From Bacteroidota bacterium (lineage in GTDB: Bacteria > Bacteroidota > Bacteroidia > Flavobacteriales > Weeksellaceae), in assembly GCA_018902795.1 (NCBI GenBank), contig JAHIQD010000010.1, forward strand, positions 24,023 through 88,022: a stretch of DNA of 64,000 nt. The letters run 5' to 3'. Both the position numbers and the translations under genes were made by a program. Below the pieces are notes generated by a model. It worked only from the letters and a program-made list of their open reading frames with translations. It ran no database searches and was not told the DNA's origin. Below are positions 1 to 7,874 of this stretch, piece by piece (the stretch's first letter is position 1; every line of letters begins with the position of its first letter).

Positions 1-1
1 C

Positions 2-61
2 GGAAAATTCCTTCTTCTGCAGAAGGGCAAGAAAAACTACTTTATCGTGAAAGCGGTATAA
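2..61 (+). CDS. tyrS: Tyrosine--tRNA ligase, C-terminal end (partial)
   Basis: Only the last 19 codons are inside the window, in frame 2, ending with TAA. The fragment reads GKFLLLQKGKKNYFIVKAV. It resembles the extreme C-terminus of bacterial TyrRS, where the S4-like RNA-binding domain ends in a GKKNY motif (E. coli TyrRS ends with RRGKKNYCLICWK, from memory). A strong terminator follows within 10 bases. The call rests on this short match, so another S4-domain protein remains possible. Confidence 0.65.
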   Translation, partial: GKFLLLQKGKKNYFIVKAV

Positions 62-66
62 AACAG

Positions 67-95
67 AAATCCGGAAGTATTTTCCGGATTTTTTT
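67..95 (+). terminator. Rho-independent terminator after the tyrS fragment
   Basis: A 10-bp perfect stem (AAATCCGGAA with TTCCGGATTT, loop of 5) is followed by a T-run. It lies 6 bases after the stop codon. Confidence 0.85.
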
Positions 96-185
96 ATTAT
101 TGACATAGCATTTATCTAAGGATCCTGTTTTTTGCAGTGATCTGTTCTTTTTAAAATTTGTACTTTTACGGCTAAATTTTTTTTA

Positions 186-938
186 ATGGTTATTATTATC
201 TTCATCATTGTTCTGTGGTATTCAGGACTATTTTTCCAGACTTTTTTCCTGCACCGTTACGCAGCACACCAAACCTTCAAAATGTCGAAGTTCGGTGAAA
301 AACTATGTTATATTTTAACCTGGGTAACGCAGGGCTCCAACTATCTTTCCGCTTACGGCTACGGCGTTATGCACAGGATGCACCACGCGTATGCTGACAC
401 CGAAAAAGATCCGCATTCCCCGAAATATGATCATAATCTTTTCACCATGATGTGGAGAACCAAATCGATTTATCAGCAGATCAACCAGCAAAAGGTAAAA
501 ATCGAGGAGAAATTCACCAAGAATGTTCCGCAGTGGGAAGGTTTTGATAAGTTCGCGAGTTCATGGGGATCGAGAATCGGCTGGGCCGTTGCCTACACCG
601 CATTTTTCTACTTCTTTGCAACTGCTTGGTGGCAGTGGATCCTGCTTCCGGTAGCGTATATGATGGCGCCAATACACGGTGTGATTATTAACTGGTTCGG
701 ACATATTTACGGGTACGTTAACTTTAAAGTTTCTGACACGTCCAAAAACCTTTTCCATTTCGACTGGCTGATGATGGGCGAAGGCTATCATAACAACCAC
801 CACAAGTTTGGCGGAAGAGCTAATTTCGGCGGCGTGAGATGGCACGAAATCGATGTCACTTATCTCATCATGGTTTTGTTGGATAAGATGAAACTGATTA
901 AACTGAAACCGGTTCCTGTTGTGACCAGAGAACTTTAA
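186..938 (+). CDS. Acyl-CoA desaturase (membrane fatty-acid desaturase)
   Basis: This 250-residue membrane protein would introduce a cis double bond into an acyl chain, using a di-iron centre at the cytoplasmic face of the inner membrane. All three histidine boxes of the stearoyl-CoA/acyl-lipid desaturase family are visible: HRYAAH at residues 23-28, HRMHH at 63-67 and HNNHH at 202-206. Hydrophobic segments lie at the N-terminus and around residues 140-180. It is shorter than typical 300-residue bacterial desaturases because the protein starts almost directly with the first box. The ATG at 186 is the only sensible start. It is a single-gene unit with terminators on both sides. Substrate and regiospecificity cannot be read from sequence. 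Confidence 0.88.
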   Translation: MVIIIFIIVLWYSGLFFQTFFLHRYAAHQTFKMSKFGEKLCYILTWVTQGSNYLSAYGYGVMHRMHHAYADTEKDPHSPKYDHNLFTMMWRTKSIYQQINQQKVKIEEKFTKNVPQWEGFDKFASSWGSRIGWAVAYTAFFYFFATAWWQWILLPVAYMMAPIHGVIINWFGHIYGYVNFKVSDTSKNLFHFDWLMMGEGYHNNHHKFGGRANFGGVRWHEIDVTYLIMVLLDKMKLIKLKPVPVVTREL

Positions 939-945
939 AATAATA

Positions 946-971
946 AGCCGGATTTTGAATCCGGTTTTTTT
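946..971 (+). terminator. Rho-independent terminator after the desaturase
   Basis: CCGGATT pairs with AATCCGG across a 3-base loop, followed by a T-run. It begins a few bases after the desaturase stop. Confidence 0.8.
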
Positions 972-1040
972 ATGTACTAATTTCATGTATTCTGAAGTTT
1001 GGTTTTAATGGCTTTCTGAAAGAAAAACGGTCCTTGACTT

Positions 1041-1166
1041 TTAGCCCGGATGGGAGCATTTGTCTGAGCTCTTTCTATTAGGCGGCGGCTGAAGCGCGGC
1101 AGAATAGAAAAGCGAGTGCGGACAGCCAGAAGTGATGCCGGAGAAGGACAGCCCTTGTTGCTCCTG
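1041..1166. repeat. GC-rich structured intergenic element, probably a dispersed repeat
   Basis: This non-coding block is clearly more GC-rich than its flanks. It starts with TTAGCCCGGAT and ends with GCTCCTGAAAA. GGAGCA (1053-1058) can pair with TGCTCC (1159-1164) to close the element. Inside, TTTCTATT (1072-1079) pairs with AATAGAAA (1103-1110). GGACAGCC occurs twice (1120-1127 and 1146-1153). From memory, elements with these end sequences and a variable middle hairpin are scattered between genes in Chryseobacterium and Flavobacterium genomes. There is only one copy in this window. It ends immediately before the promoter of the next gene. Confidence 0.55.
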
Positions 1167-1177
1167 AAAAAATAGAA

Positions 1178-1185
1178 TATCTTTG
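1178..1185 (+). promoter_or_regulatory. -7 promoter element TATCTTTG next to the start codon
   Basis: A perfect match to the Bacteroidetes TAnnTTTG element lies 4 bases before the ATG at 1190. A TTG at 1156-1158 could serve as the -33 element (19-base spacer). The predicted start of transcription falls at the ATG. Confidence 0.65.
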
Positions 1186-1189
1186 TGTT

Positions 1190-1828
1190 ATGGATTTACA
1201 GTATCTGGTTCGTGAACCGCAAAATATCACCCCGAAAACCCCACTTCTCATCTTAATACACGGCTACGGAAGCAACGAGGAAGATTTGTTTTCCTTCGTT
1301 CCAACACTGCCGGAAGACTGGCTGGTGGTAAGTTTCCGCGCTCCGATGACGACAGAATTTGGGGGTTACTCGTGGTACAACATCGACCTTATGAAAGAGG
1401 AAGACCGCATTGATTTGCCTCAGGCTAAAGAATCGCTGGACGGGATCCTGGAAAACATTATGAAAATTTCCAACGAGTACGGTCTCACTGAAAATGAAAC
1501 CCATCTTTGCGGCTTTTCTCAGGGCGGGATTTTAGCGTATGCACTGGCACTGCAGCATCCTGAACTTTTTTCAAAAATTGCCTGCATGAGCGCTTATCCT
1601 GAGGAGAAACTGCTGGAAAACATCGTGAAAGACAAAAAGAAACTGGAACGACTGAGATTTTTTATTTCGCACGGGACAGATGACACTGTAATTCCGCTCG
1701 AATGGGGACGCAAAGCGGCAGACCTGCTTTATGATCTGAGCTGCTATTTCTCTTTCCGGGAGTATATGAGCGGACATGGCGTGAACCAGAAAAACTATAT
1801 GGATCTGATGGAGTTCTTTAAAAAATAA
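1190..1828 (+). CDS. Phospholipase/carboxylesterase-type alpha/beta hydrolase
   Basis: This 212-residue protein has no signal peptide, so it is cytoplasmic. It has the layout of the acyl-protein thioesterase/carboxylesterase family (YpfH and EstB-like). The oxyanion loop region is LIHGYGSNEEDL near residue 22. The nucleophile elbow GFSQGG is near residue 110. An acid residue lies in HGTDD near 164, and the histidine is in GHGVN near 196, so the full Ser-Asp-His triad is present. Length matches the family. It would hydrolyse short-chain esters or acyl thioesters; the natural substrate is unknown. The ATG at 1190 is preceded almost directly by a -7 promoter box, which suggests a leaderless mRNA. 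Confidence 0.85.
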   Translation: MDLQYLVREPQNITPKTPLLILIHGYGSNEEDLFSFVPTLPEDWLVVSFRAPMTTEFGGYSWYNIDLMKEEDRIDLPQAKESLDGILENIMKISNEYGLTENETHLCGFSQGGILAYALALQHPELFSKIACMSAYPEEKLLENIVKDKKKLERLRFFISHGTDDTVIPLEWGRKAADLLYDLSCYFSFREYMSGHGVNQKNYMDLMEFFKK

Positions 1829-1905
1829 TTCTCTGTTTTCTGAAACTCAGATTTTAAGCCGGCCCTTTTTGCAGTGGCGATAAAACTTCAATACATATTC
1901 AACGC

Positions 1906-3027
1906 ATGAAATATTTCCTGTTTTTCTTCCTGTTCCCGCTGACTACTCTGCACTCACAGATAAAAATTTCGGTCACTGTTCCGAAAGGCACCCCTGAAAA
2001 TGCGCAACTCTTTATGGCCTCTTCGCTGAACGGCTGGAACCCGAATGATCCGGCATTTCAACTCAAAAAAGACCACGACGGAAGTTATTTCATTGAAATC
2101 CCGGAAAACCAGGGCAAAACAGAATATAAATTCACCCGCGGAAGCTGGGAAACCGCCGAAGGAAATCCTGAAGGGAAAGGAATTGAAAACAGGGTCTTCA
2201 CTTTTACCGGAAAGCAGCAAGTCATTAAAAACGAAATTATTTCCTGGGCAAAACCCGAAACAAAGAAAAATACCGCCTCGCCGAATGTGAAGATTCTGAG
2301 CGAAAACTTTTCTATTCCACAACTGAACACGGCGAGAAAAATCTGGATTTATCTTCCTGCTGATTATGCGGTTTCAAAAAAGAAATATCCGGTGATCTAT
2401 ATGGAAGACGGACAGAATCTGTTTGACGACCAGACTTCTTTTTCCGGCGAATGGAAGGTGGATGAAACATTGGATAAGCTGTTCGGAAAAGGAGAAAAGC
2501 AGGCCATCATCATTGGAATCGATAATGGCGGCAGCGAAAGACTTCATGAATATTCACCCTGGAAAAATGCAAAATACGGCGGCGGAAAAGGTGATTTATA
2601 TGCTGATTTTCTGGCGCAGACTTTAAAGCCCTATGTTGATCAGCATTACCGAACGCGTCCTTCCGCGAAAAATACCGGATTAATCGGGTCGTCGATGGGC
2701 GGACTTATTTCTTTTTATGCCGGCATGAAATATCCTGAGAAATTCGGAAAACTGGGGGTTTTCAGTCCGAGCTTTTGGTTTGCTAAAAATGATCTGAAAA
2801 GATACCTGAACCAGCATTCTAAAAAACTCAGACACACCCAATTTTATTTCCTCGCCGGAAGCAAGGAATCTGAAGAAATGGTTTCGGATATTGAAGAAGT
2901 GATACAGATCTTAAAGAAGAAAGTCCCGGAAAATCATATTAAAACCAAATTTGATGAGTACGGAACCCATTCGGAAAGTTACTGGGCGAAAGAGTTTCCG
3001 GCAGCATATCTTTGGCTTATGAAATAA
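1906..3027 (+). CDS. Secreted esterase with N-terminal E-set/CBM-like domain
   Basis: The protein (373 residues) starts with a Sec signal peptide (MKYFLFFFLFPLTTLHS, residues 1-17). Residues about 20-110 look like a glycan-binding early-set/CBM48-like beta-sandwich, with features such as SSLNGWNP and YKFTRGSWE. Residues about 130-373 form an esterase D/enterochelin-esterase-type alpha/beta hydrolase. The nucleophile lies in GSSMGG (serine near 262) and the terminal histidine in GTHSESYW. The family includes siderophore, feruloyl and acetyl esterases, so the substrate is open. No neighbouring polysaccharide genes are present, and the gene appears to be monocistronic. Its stop is only 8 bases from the convergent purE stop. 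Confidence 0.82.
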   Translation: MKYFLFFFLFPLTTLHSQIKISVTVPKGTPENAQLFMASSLNGWNPNDPAFQLKKDHDGSYFIEIPENQGKTEYKFTRGSWETAEGNPEGKGIENRVFTFTGKQQVIKNEIISWAKPETKKNTASPNVKILSENFSIPQLNTARKIWIYLPADYAVSKKKYPVIYMEDGQNLFDDQTSFSGEWKVDETLDKLFGKGEKQAIIIGIDNGGSERLHEYSPWKNAKYGGGKGDLYADFLAQTLKPYVDQHYRTRPSAKNTGLIGSSMGGLISFYAGMKYPEKFGKLGVFSPSFWFAKNDLKRYLNQHSKKLRHTQFYFLAGSKESEEMVSDIEEVIQILKKKVPENHIKTKFDEYGTHSESYWAKEFPAAYLWLMK

Positions 3028-3035
3028 TTCTCATC

Positions 3036-3536
3036 TTAATCAAACTGATTCGGATGTATTTCCTTAATCTTTTCCACCGTATCCAACACTTTATCTTTTA
3101 ATGAATTCTGATAAATCTCTAATTTTTGAGAAACCTCTTCATCGGCTGCTCCTATGATTTTTGCGGCTAAAATCCCTGCATTCGTTGCACCGTTCAACGC
3201 TACGGTCGCTACCGGAATTCCTGACGGCATCTGTAAAATTGATAAAACGGAATCCCATCCGTCGATGGAATTGGAAGATAAAATAGGTACACCAACCACG
3301 GGCAAAGTGGTACAGCTGGCCACCATTCCGGGCAAATGTGCTGCTCCGCCTGCTCCGGCGATGATTACTTTCAGGCCGCGTTCTTTTGCCGACTTAGCGT
3401 AGGTGAACATCCTTTCCGGAGTTCTGTGCGCAGAGACCACAGTCAGTTCGTAAGGAATTTCCATTGATTTCAGAAAATCTGCTGCGTGCTGCATTACCGG
3501 CAAATCGCTTTGGCTGCCCATTATAATTCCGACCAT
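3036..3536 (-). CDS. purE: N5-carboxyaminoimidazole ribonucleotide mutase
   Basis: PurE (166 residues) converts N5-CAIR to CAIR in de novo purine synthesis, using the product of PurK. Class I PurE signatures are clear: GSQSDLPVM near the N-terminus, SAHRTPERM, GAGGAAHLPGM around residue 70 and SSNSIDGWDS around residue 90. The length is normal. purK lies 4.8 kb away on the same strand as a separate unit, so the two partner enzymes are not in one operon here. A -7 box (TATCTTTG on the minus strand, 3568-3561) lies 24 bases before the ATG. Confidence 0.97.
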   Translation of the reverse strand: MVGIIMGSQSDLPVMQHAADFLKSMEIPYELTVVSAHRTPERMFTYAKSAKERGLKVIIAGAGGAAHLPGMVASCTTLPVVGVPILSSNSIDGWDSVLSILQMPSGIPVATVALNGATNAGILAAKIIGAADEEVSQKLEIYQNSLKDKVLDTVEKIKEIHPNQFD

Positions 3537-3560
3537 TGTATTGATGTTTTGTTAGATGTT

Positions 3561-3568
3561 CAAAGATA
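3561..3568 (-). promoter_or_regulatory. -7 promoter element of purE
   Basis: TATCTTTG on the minus strand lies 24 bases upstream of the purE ATG. Confidence 0.6.
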
Positions 3569-3657
3569 AAAATTTAATTACAGAAAAGAGGGGCATTTGA
3601 ACGGTTAAAAATTCCACCGAATGATTTGAAAATCATCCTTTGATCCGGTAATTTATC

Positions 3658-3665
3658 TATTTTTG
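3658..3665 (+). promoter_or_regulatory. -7 promoter element of the MFS gene
   Basis: TATTTTTG matches TAnnTTTG and lies 29 bases before the ATG at 3695. A TTTG at 3639-3642 is a possible -33 element with a slightly short 15-base spacer. Confidence 0.6.
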
Positions 3666-3694
3666 CAGTTCTTATTCCAACTCCATTCTTCCTT

Positions 3695-4906
3695 ATGCTC
3701 AATAAAATTGCCAACACTTACAAAACAGCTTTCAGCGGACTGAGCAAAGAAAGCTGGATGCTTTCCCTTGTGATGCTCATCAACAGAATGGGAACCATGG
3801 CTGCTGTTTTTATGAGCGTTTATGTCACCCGGATTTTTGGGAGAAGTCTTGCGGATGCAGGTTTGGTCATCACTTTATTTGGTGCGGGCGCGGTTTTGGG
3901 CGCTTTATCCAGCGGCTATTTTATTAAAAAAATTGGATTCAGAGCGGTGCAGATTGTGACCAGTATTCTCAGCGGCTTGCTGTTTATTTTCTTTGCTAAA
4001 ATCACCGATTTTCAGCTGCTCTGCACTGTTGCCGTTCTCATTGGATTTTTCAGTGAGGCATTCCGGCCGGCGAATTTTACGGCGGTTGCGTATTATGCGA
4101 AGCCGGAAATGATGACGAAATCTTATTCTTTAAACCGTTTTGCAGTGAATCTGGGAATGGGTTTAGGAACGGCTGTCGGCGGAATTCTGGCATCGATTGA
4201 CTATCACCTGCTTTTCTTTGTGGAAGGATCAACGTATATCATTGTCGGGATTTTAATTATGCTGCTTCTGCCGAAAATCAACAAGTTTAAAAAGAATAAA
4301 GAAAACAGCCAGATTTCCGGTTCGAAATCTCCGTGGAAAGATGCGGTATATATGAAGTTCCTCCTGCTCATCATGATTTATATTTCCTGCTTTCTGGTTG
4401 TTTTCAAACTGGTACCGGTTTTCTGGAAAGATATTCAGCATATTGATGAATCTTTAATCGGAAGTATTTTGGGACTCAACGGAATGATCATCGCAGTTTT
4501 CGAAATGGTTCTGGTGCAGCATCTTCAGACCAGAAAAAAAGATGTCATGTATATTTATGTAGGGATTTTTATTGCCGCAATCGGCTTTGCCCTGATTCTC
4601 TTCCCTGTATTTTCCGTCATCGTTTCCGCGGTTATTGCGATTGTTTTTCTTACGGTGAGCGAAATGCTGGCTTTGCCGTTTATCAATACTTTTGTGGTGA
4701 ACAGGGCGGGTGAAGAATCGAGAGCCAGTTACGCTTCTGCCTACACTTTTGTATGGTCGGTATCGGGAATTATCGCACCGGCAGGCGGCGCTTTTATTGC
4801 TGACCGTTTCAGTTATACTGCTTTGTGGGTGGTGCTGATTGTGTTGTGCTTAATTGCTGCCGCGGGAATAAAAATGCTTTCTCAGCGCGAAAAATCCGAT
4901 TTTTGA
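3695..4906 (+). CDS. MFS transporter
   Basis: This is a 403-residue polytopic inner-membrane protein with about 12 hydrophobic segments in two halves, separated by a charged cytoplasmic loop (KINKFKKNKENSQ, about residues 190-205). The typical MFS loop 2-3 region contains GAVLGALSSGYFIKKIGFR, close to motif A. It most resembles the drug/proton antiporter-like MFS exporters of Bacteroidetes, but no substrate can be assigned. It has its own promoter and no co-transcribed partner. The stop converges on the flavoprotein gene with a gap of about 50 bases. Confidence 0.85.
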   Translation: MLNKIANTYKTAFSGLSKESWMLSLVMLINRMGTMAAVFMSVYVTRIFGRSLADAGLVITLFGAGAVLGALSSGYFIKKIGFRAVQIVTSILSGLLFIFFAKITDFQLLCTVAVLIGFFSEAFRPANFTAVAYYAKPEMMTKSYSLNRFAVNLGMGLGTAVGGILASIDYHLLFFVEGSTYIIVGILIMLLLPKINKFKKNKENSQISGSKSPWKDAVYMKFLLLIMIYISCFLVVFKLVPVFWKDIQHIDESLIGSILGLNGMIIAVFEMVLVQHLQTRKKDVMYIYVGIFIAAIGFALILFPVFSVIVSAVIAIVFLTVSEMLALPFINTFVVNRAGEESRASYASAYTFVWSVSGIIAPAGGAFIADRFSYTALWVVLIVLCLIAAAGIKMLSQREKSDF

Positions 4907-4959
4907 TACATCAGAAAAATAAATCCTATACCGAAAGTACAGCCGCCTTCACGGAACTT

Positions 4960-6126
4960 CTAAGCGTCGGCAATAGAATTCCCCACCCAAAAACCTGTAC
5001 TGAAACAGGCCTGTAAAAGATAACCTCCTGTTGGTGCTTCCCAATCAATCATTTCGCCGGCGCAATAAACATCAGGAAAATCAATCAGTTCCAAGTGAGA
5101 ATTTAATGCGGAAAAACTCACGCCTCCGGCTGTTGAAATCACTTCATCAACAGGACGGAACCCGAGAACTTCTATCGGAAACTGCTTTATTCTGTTGGCT
5201 AAAATCTCAGCGTTGGTATAGCTTTCCTTATCCAACGTTTTCAGAAGATTAATGGCAGTGGCTGAGAGTTTCAGCTTCTTTTTCAATACGGAAGTATTAT
5301 TGTCCGGTCCCTGTAATTCACTTAAAATCTCAGTTTCTGTCAGACCGGGTTTTAAATCGAGATGAACTGTTAAAGGAAAAGGATGTTTCCTTGTAAACCG
5401 GTTCAGGTAATAAACCGGACTCCCCTCAATTCCATATTTTGTGAAAACAATTTCACCAACTCTTTTATTCTCTCCAAAAGAAACTTCAATATTTTTTAAA
5501 TACTGACCTTCCAGCTGATGAAGTCCAGGAGCTGTATTGTAACCTGAATTGGCAGGCTGCAGCGGAGTTATTTCAATGTTTTTCCGCACTAAAACATCTG
5601 TCCATTTGGCATCGGAACCGGTTTTTTTCCAGGAACCGCCTCCCATCGCCAAAATGAGTTTTGAATACCTGACCTTTATCTCATTATCAATTCCGTAAAA
5701 ATATACGAAAGAATCATCAAAATTAATAAACCGGTGTCCGTAATGAATGGACACTCCCAAAGATTCCAAATGATTCAGCCAAGCTTTCAAAACCTGAATA
5801 GGTTTAAAATTTTTAGTCGGGAAAATCTTTCCCGAACTGCCGACATAAGTCGTAATTCCAAGATCTGCAAGCCAACTGATCACTTTTTGATTATCAAACT
5901 GCCTTACAAAATCCTGAATTTCGGCCGCGTCATATTTCTGAACGAAATTTTCGATTTCTTCGCTGTGCGTTAAATTGAATCCGCCATTTCCGGCCACCAG
6001 AAATTTCCTTGCCGCCGCTTTATTCTGTTCATAAACATGAACCTTAAAACCTTTCTCGGCTAAAATCTGTGCTGCCATCAATCCCGCGGGACCGGCTCCG
6101 ATAATGATAATCTGATCTCCGTGCAT
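4960..6126 (-). CDS. HI0933/YhiN-family FAD-dependent oxidoreductase
   Basis: The N-terminus has a dinucleotide-binding fold (IIIIGAGPAGLMAA, glycines from residue 10), followed by GNGGFNLTHSE, a hallmark of the HI0933/BaiN-like flavoprotein family. The C-terminal AGEMIDWEAPTGGYLLQACFSTG is also typical, with the FAD-binding GG-Y-L-Q. The protein is about 388 residues, the usual length, and looks closest to the TIGR03862 subgroup. The reaction is unknown; some relatives reduce double bonds in bile acid intermediates. I choose the ATG at 6126 over the upstream in-frame TTG at 6135, because a -7 promoter box (6140-6133) overlaps that TTG. Confidence 0.85.
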   Translation of the reverse strand: MHGDQIIIIGAGPAGLMAAQILAEKGFKVHVYEQNKAAARKFLVAGNGGFNLTHSEEIENFVQKYDAAEIQDFVRQFDNQKVISWLADLGITTYVGSSGKIFPTKNFKPIQVLKAWLNHLESLGVSIHYGHRFINFDDSFVYFYGIDNEIKVRYSKLILAMGGGSWKKTGSDAKWTDVLVRKNIEITPLQPANSGYNTAPGLHQLEGQYLKNIEVSFGENKRVGEIVFTKYGIEGSPVYYLNRFTRKHPFPLTVHLDLKPGLTETEILSELQGPDNNTSVLKKKLKLSATAINLLKTLDKESYTNAEILANRIKQFPIEVLGFRPVDEVISTAGGVSFSALNSHLELIDFPDVYCAGEMIDWEAPTGGYLLQACFSTGFWVGNSIADA

Positions 6127-6132
6127 GTGATG

Positions 6133-6140
6133 CAAAACTA
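6133..6140 (-). promoter_or_regulatory. -7 promoter element of the HI0933-family gene
   Basis: TAGTTTTG on the minus strand ends 6 bases before the ATG at 6126, so the transcript would have little or no leader. No TTG was found at -33. Confidence 0.55.
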
Positions 6141-6175
6141 AGTTTTTTGTTTGGTCTAAACTGAATTCCCTGATT

Positions 6176-6649
6176 TTACAGCGGCCAGTTTTTATAAGGA
6201 TGGAGGGTTAAATTTGAATTGTAATATTTCTCCTCAGAAGTCACTTCCACATCTACCCAGTCCGGAAGCTCAAAGTTTTCGTCTTCGCTTTCCAGTTCTA
6301 TTTCCGCTACAATTAATCCTTCATTATGATCCTGAAATTCATCAACCTCCCAAAGTTTGCCTTCAAAAAGGATTTTATATCTGGTTTTCGAAAGTTCTGA
6401 GCCTGAAAACTGATTAAGCAATTCTCCTGCTTCGGCAACAGGAATTTCGTATTCATATTCAGTTCTTGTTGCGCCAACAGAAATTCCTTTGATGGTGATA
6501 AAACCTCTTTCAGCCGTTTGACGGACCCGGATTGTCTTTGTTGGATCCGTTAATAAATAACCCTGTCTGAAGAATTCACCTGAAGGCTTGTCCAATTGCT
6601 GCCAAAGCTTTTCCTTCACTAAAAATTTCCTTTCGATTTCTAAAGCCAT
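6176..6649 (-). CDS. CYTH-domain protein (triphosphate tunnel family)
   Basis: The 157-residue protein opens with MALEIERKFLV, the ExExK signature of CYTH (triphosphate tunnel metalloenzyme) proteins. Alternating charged strands follow, such as IRVRQT, FITIKG, YEYEIPV and WEVDEFQ, with EIELESEDE near the end. The length fits the single-domain bacterial subfamily, which hydrolyses inorganic tripolyphosphate or nucleoside triphosphates. The real substrate here is not known. It is monocistronic, with a divergent DMT permease upstream. A -7 box (TATCTTTG on the minus strand, 6705-6698) is about 50 bases upstream. Confidence 0.88.
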   Translation of the reverse strand: MALEIERKFLVKEKLWQQLDKPSGEFFRQGYLLTDPTKTIRVRQTAERGFITIKGISVGATRTEYEYEIPVAEAGELLNQFSGSELSKTRYKILFEGKLWEVDEFQDHNEGLIVAEIELESEDENFELPDWVDVEVTSEEKYYNSNLTLHPYKNWPL

Positions 6650-6697
6650 CCTGACATGAATTAAATTACGGTTAAATTATTTCGAATTAAAGAGGTT

Positions 6698-6705
6698 CAA
6701 AGATA
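6698..6705 (-). promoter_or_regulatory. -7 promoter element of the CYTH gene
   Basis: TATCTTTG on the minus strand lies 48 bases before the ATG at 6649. Confidence 0.55.
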
Positions 6706-6737
6706 CAGAATAATATTTTTCAGATTTAAGTTTTGCT

Positions 6738-6768
6738 GAATCGGAGCTTCACCGATTCCTGTTTTTTT
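6738..6768 (+). terminator. Orphan terminator-like hairpin
   Basis: GAATCGG (6738-6744) pairs with CCGATTC (6752-6758) across a 7-base loop, followed by CTG and seven T. It points in the plus direction, but no plus-strand gene lies directly upstream. Confidence 0.5.
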
Positions 6769-6853
6769 AATTCTGAAAAATTCATAAATCTTCCAAAACG
6801 GACCGATTATTTAAGTTAAAATACGATTATGCTGAAAAACAGTTTAACGAATC

Positions 6854-6885
6854 TTTGCACCGTAAGTTCCTAAAATCTACCTTTG
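6854..6885 (+). promoter_or_regulatory. Complete Bacteroidetes-type promoter of the DMT permease
   Basis: TTTG (6854-6857), a 20-base spacer and TACCTTTG (6878-6885) fit the -33/-7 consensus well. The leader to the ATG at 6950 would be about 60 bases. Confidence 0.65.
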
Positions 6886-6949
6886 CAAAGTTGCAAAAAA
6901 AACCTGCCATTTTTTGCGGATTATTTAACTCACACACCCACAATTCTTT

Positions 6950-7849
6950 ATGTTCAGAGACCCCAGATTAGTTCTTGCGATTCTTACTGTTGCCATGGTT
7001 TGGGGCACGACATTTTTAGGTATCCGTATTGCGGTAGAAAGTATTCCGCCATGGTTTGTCGCCGGGATCCGTCAGTTTATTGCCGCTGCCTTACTGTTAA
7101 TTATCCTGCTATTTTCAAAAGAACTAAAATGGATCGGATGGAAAAATTTGTGGATTCAGATCATGTTTTCCATCCTGATGCTGATTGTAGCGAACGGAAT
7201 GATGACCGTGGCGGAAGAACATATTTCGAGCAGTCTGGCTTCACTCATCAGTGCTGCTTCTCCGCTTCTGATCTTTCTCGGAAGCATCTTTTTTGGTCTG
7301 CAGAAATTCACCTACCGCGCGCTGGCCGGAATTATCATGGGATTCACCGGTATCCTTCTGATCTTTAAAGACGGGTTGGAGGACCTGCTGAACCCTGATT
7401 ACAGGATGGGAGTTTTGTTCAGTTTTATTGCCATTTCCGGATGGGCACTGGGCTCTATTTTCACTAAAAAACTTCATCTTCAAAAGCAGAATATTTCCCT
7501 GAATCTGTTTTACCAGTTTGCTTTTTCCGCGGTGATACAGATCGGGTTCGGATTTATGCTGTCCGATAAGATCGAGGTCGCTTCTTGGACTTTCAGAAGT
7601 ATGGCCGCGACGGTGTATCTGGCTGTGTTTGGTTCGGTAGCGGCTTATTTTGCATTTCATTTTGCATTAAAGAAAATTTCGCCCACGCAAATTTCCCTAC
7701 TTTCCTACGTCAATACCATCATCGCGATATTTCTGGGATGGCTGGTTCTTGACGAAGAAATTTCGGCAGCATTCATTACCGCAACTGTACTGATTATTTG
7801 CGGTGTGTTTATCACCAATTATCAAAAAGGCATGTTGAGGAGGAAATAA
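6950..7849 (+). CDS. EamA/DMT-family permease
   Basis: The 299-residue inner-membrane protein has about ten hydrophobic segments arranged as two EamA repeats. The N-terminal signature VWGTTFLGIRIAVESIPPW is typical of drug/metabolite transporter (DMT) proteins. The second repeat contains YFAFHFALKKISPTQISLLSYVNTI and a final helix pair before a basic tail (KGMLRRK). Substrates in this superfamily range from amino acids to nucleosides, and none can be named here. The start at 6950 is supported by the promoter upstream. A second DMT gene occurs at 59252. Confidence 0.87.
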   Translation: MFRDPRLVLAILTVAMVWGTTFLGIRIAVESIPPWFVAGIRQFIAAALLLIILLFSKELKWIGWKNLWIQIMFSILMLIVANGMMTVAEEHISSSLASLISAASPLLIFLGSIFFGLQKFTYRALAGIIMGFTGILLIFKDGLEDLLNPDYRMGVLFSFIAISGWALGSIFTKKLHLQKQNISLNLFYQFAFSAVIQIGFGFMLSDKIEVASWTFRSMAATVYLAVFGSVAAYFAFHFALKKISPTQISLLSYVNTIIAIFLGWLVLDEEISAAFITATVLIICGVFITNYQKGMLRRK

Positions 7850-7874
7850 AAAAAGGCTGAAAAGCAATTTATTC

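Larger units (their letters stand above)
6650..6949. other. Divergent intergenic region with two promoters and an orphan hairpin
   Basis: The 300 bases contain the minus-strand -7 box of the CYTH gene, a plus-strand terminator-like hairpin (6738-6768) and a full -33/-7 promoter for the DMT permease (6854-6885). I see no coding sequence. Confidence 0.7.

Noticed and set aside
1906..3027. Siderophore esterase role for the esterase at 1906
   Set aside because: The fold is shared with enterochelin esterase, but no siderophore synthesis or receptor genes are adjacent, so I left the substrate open.
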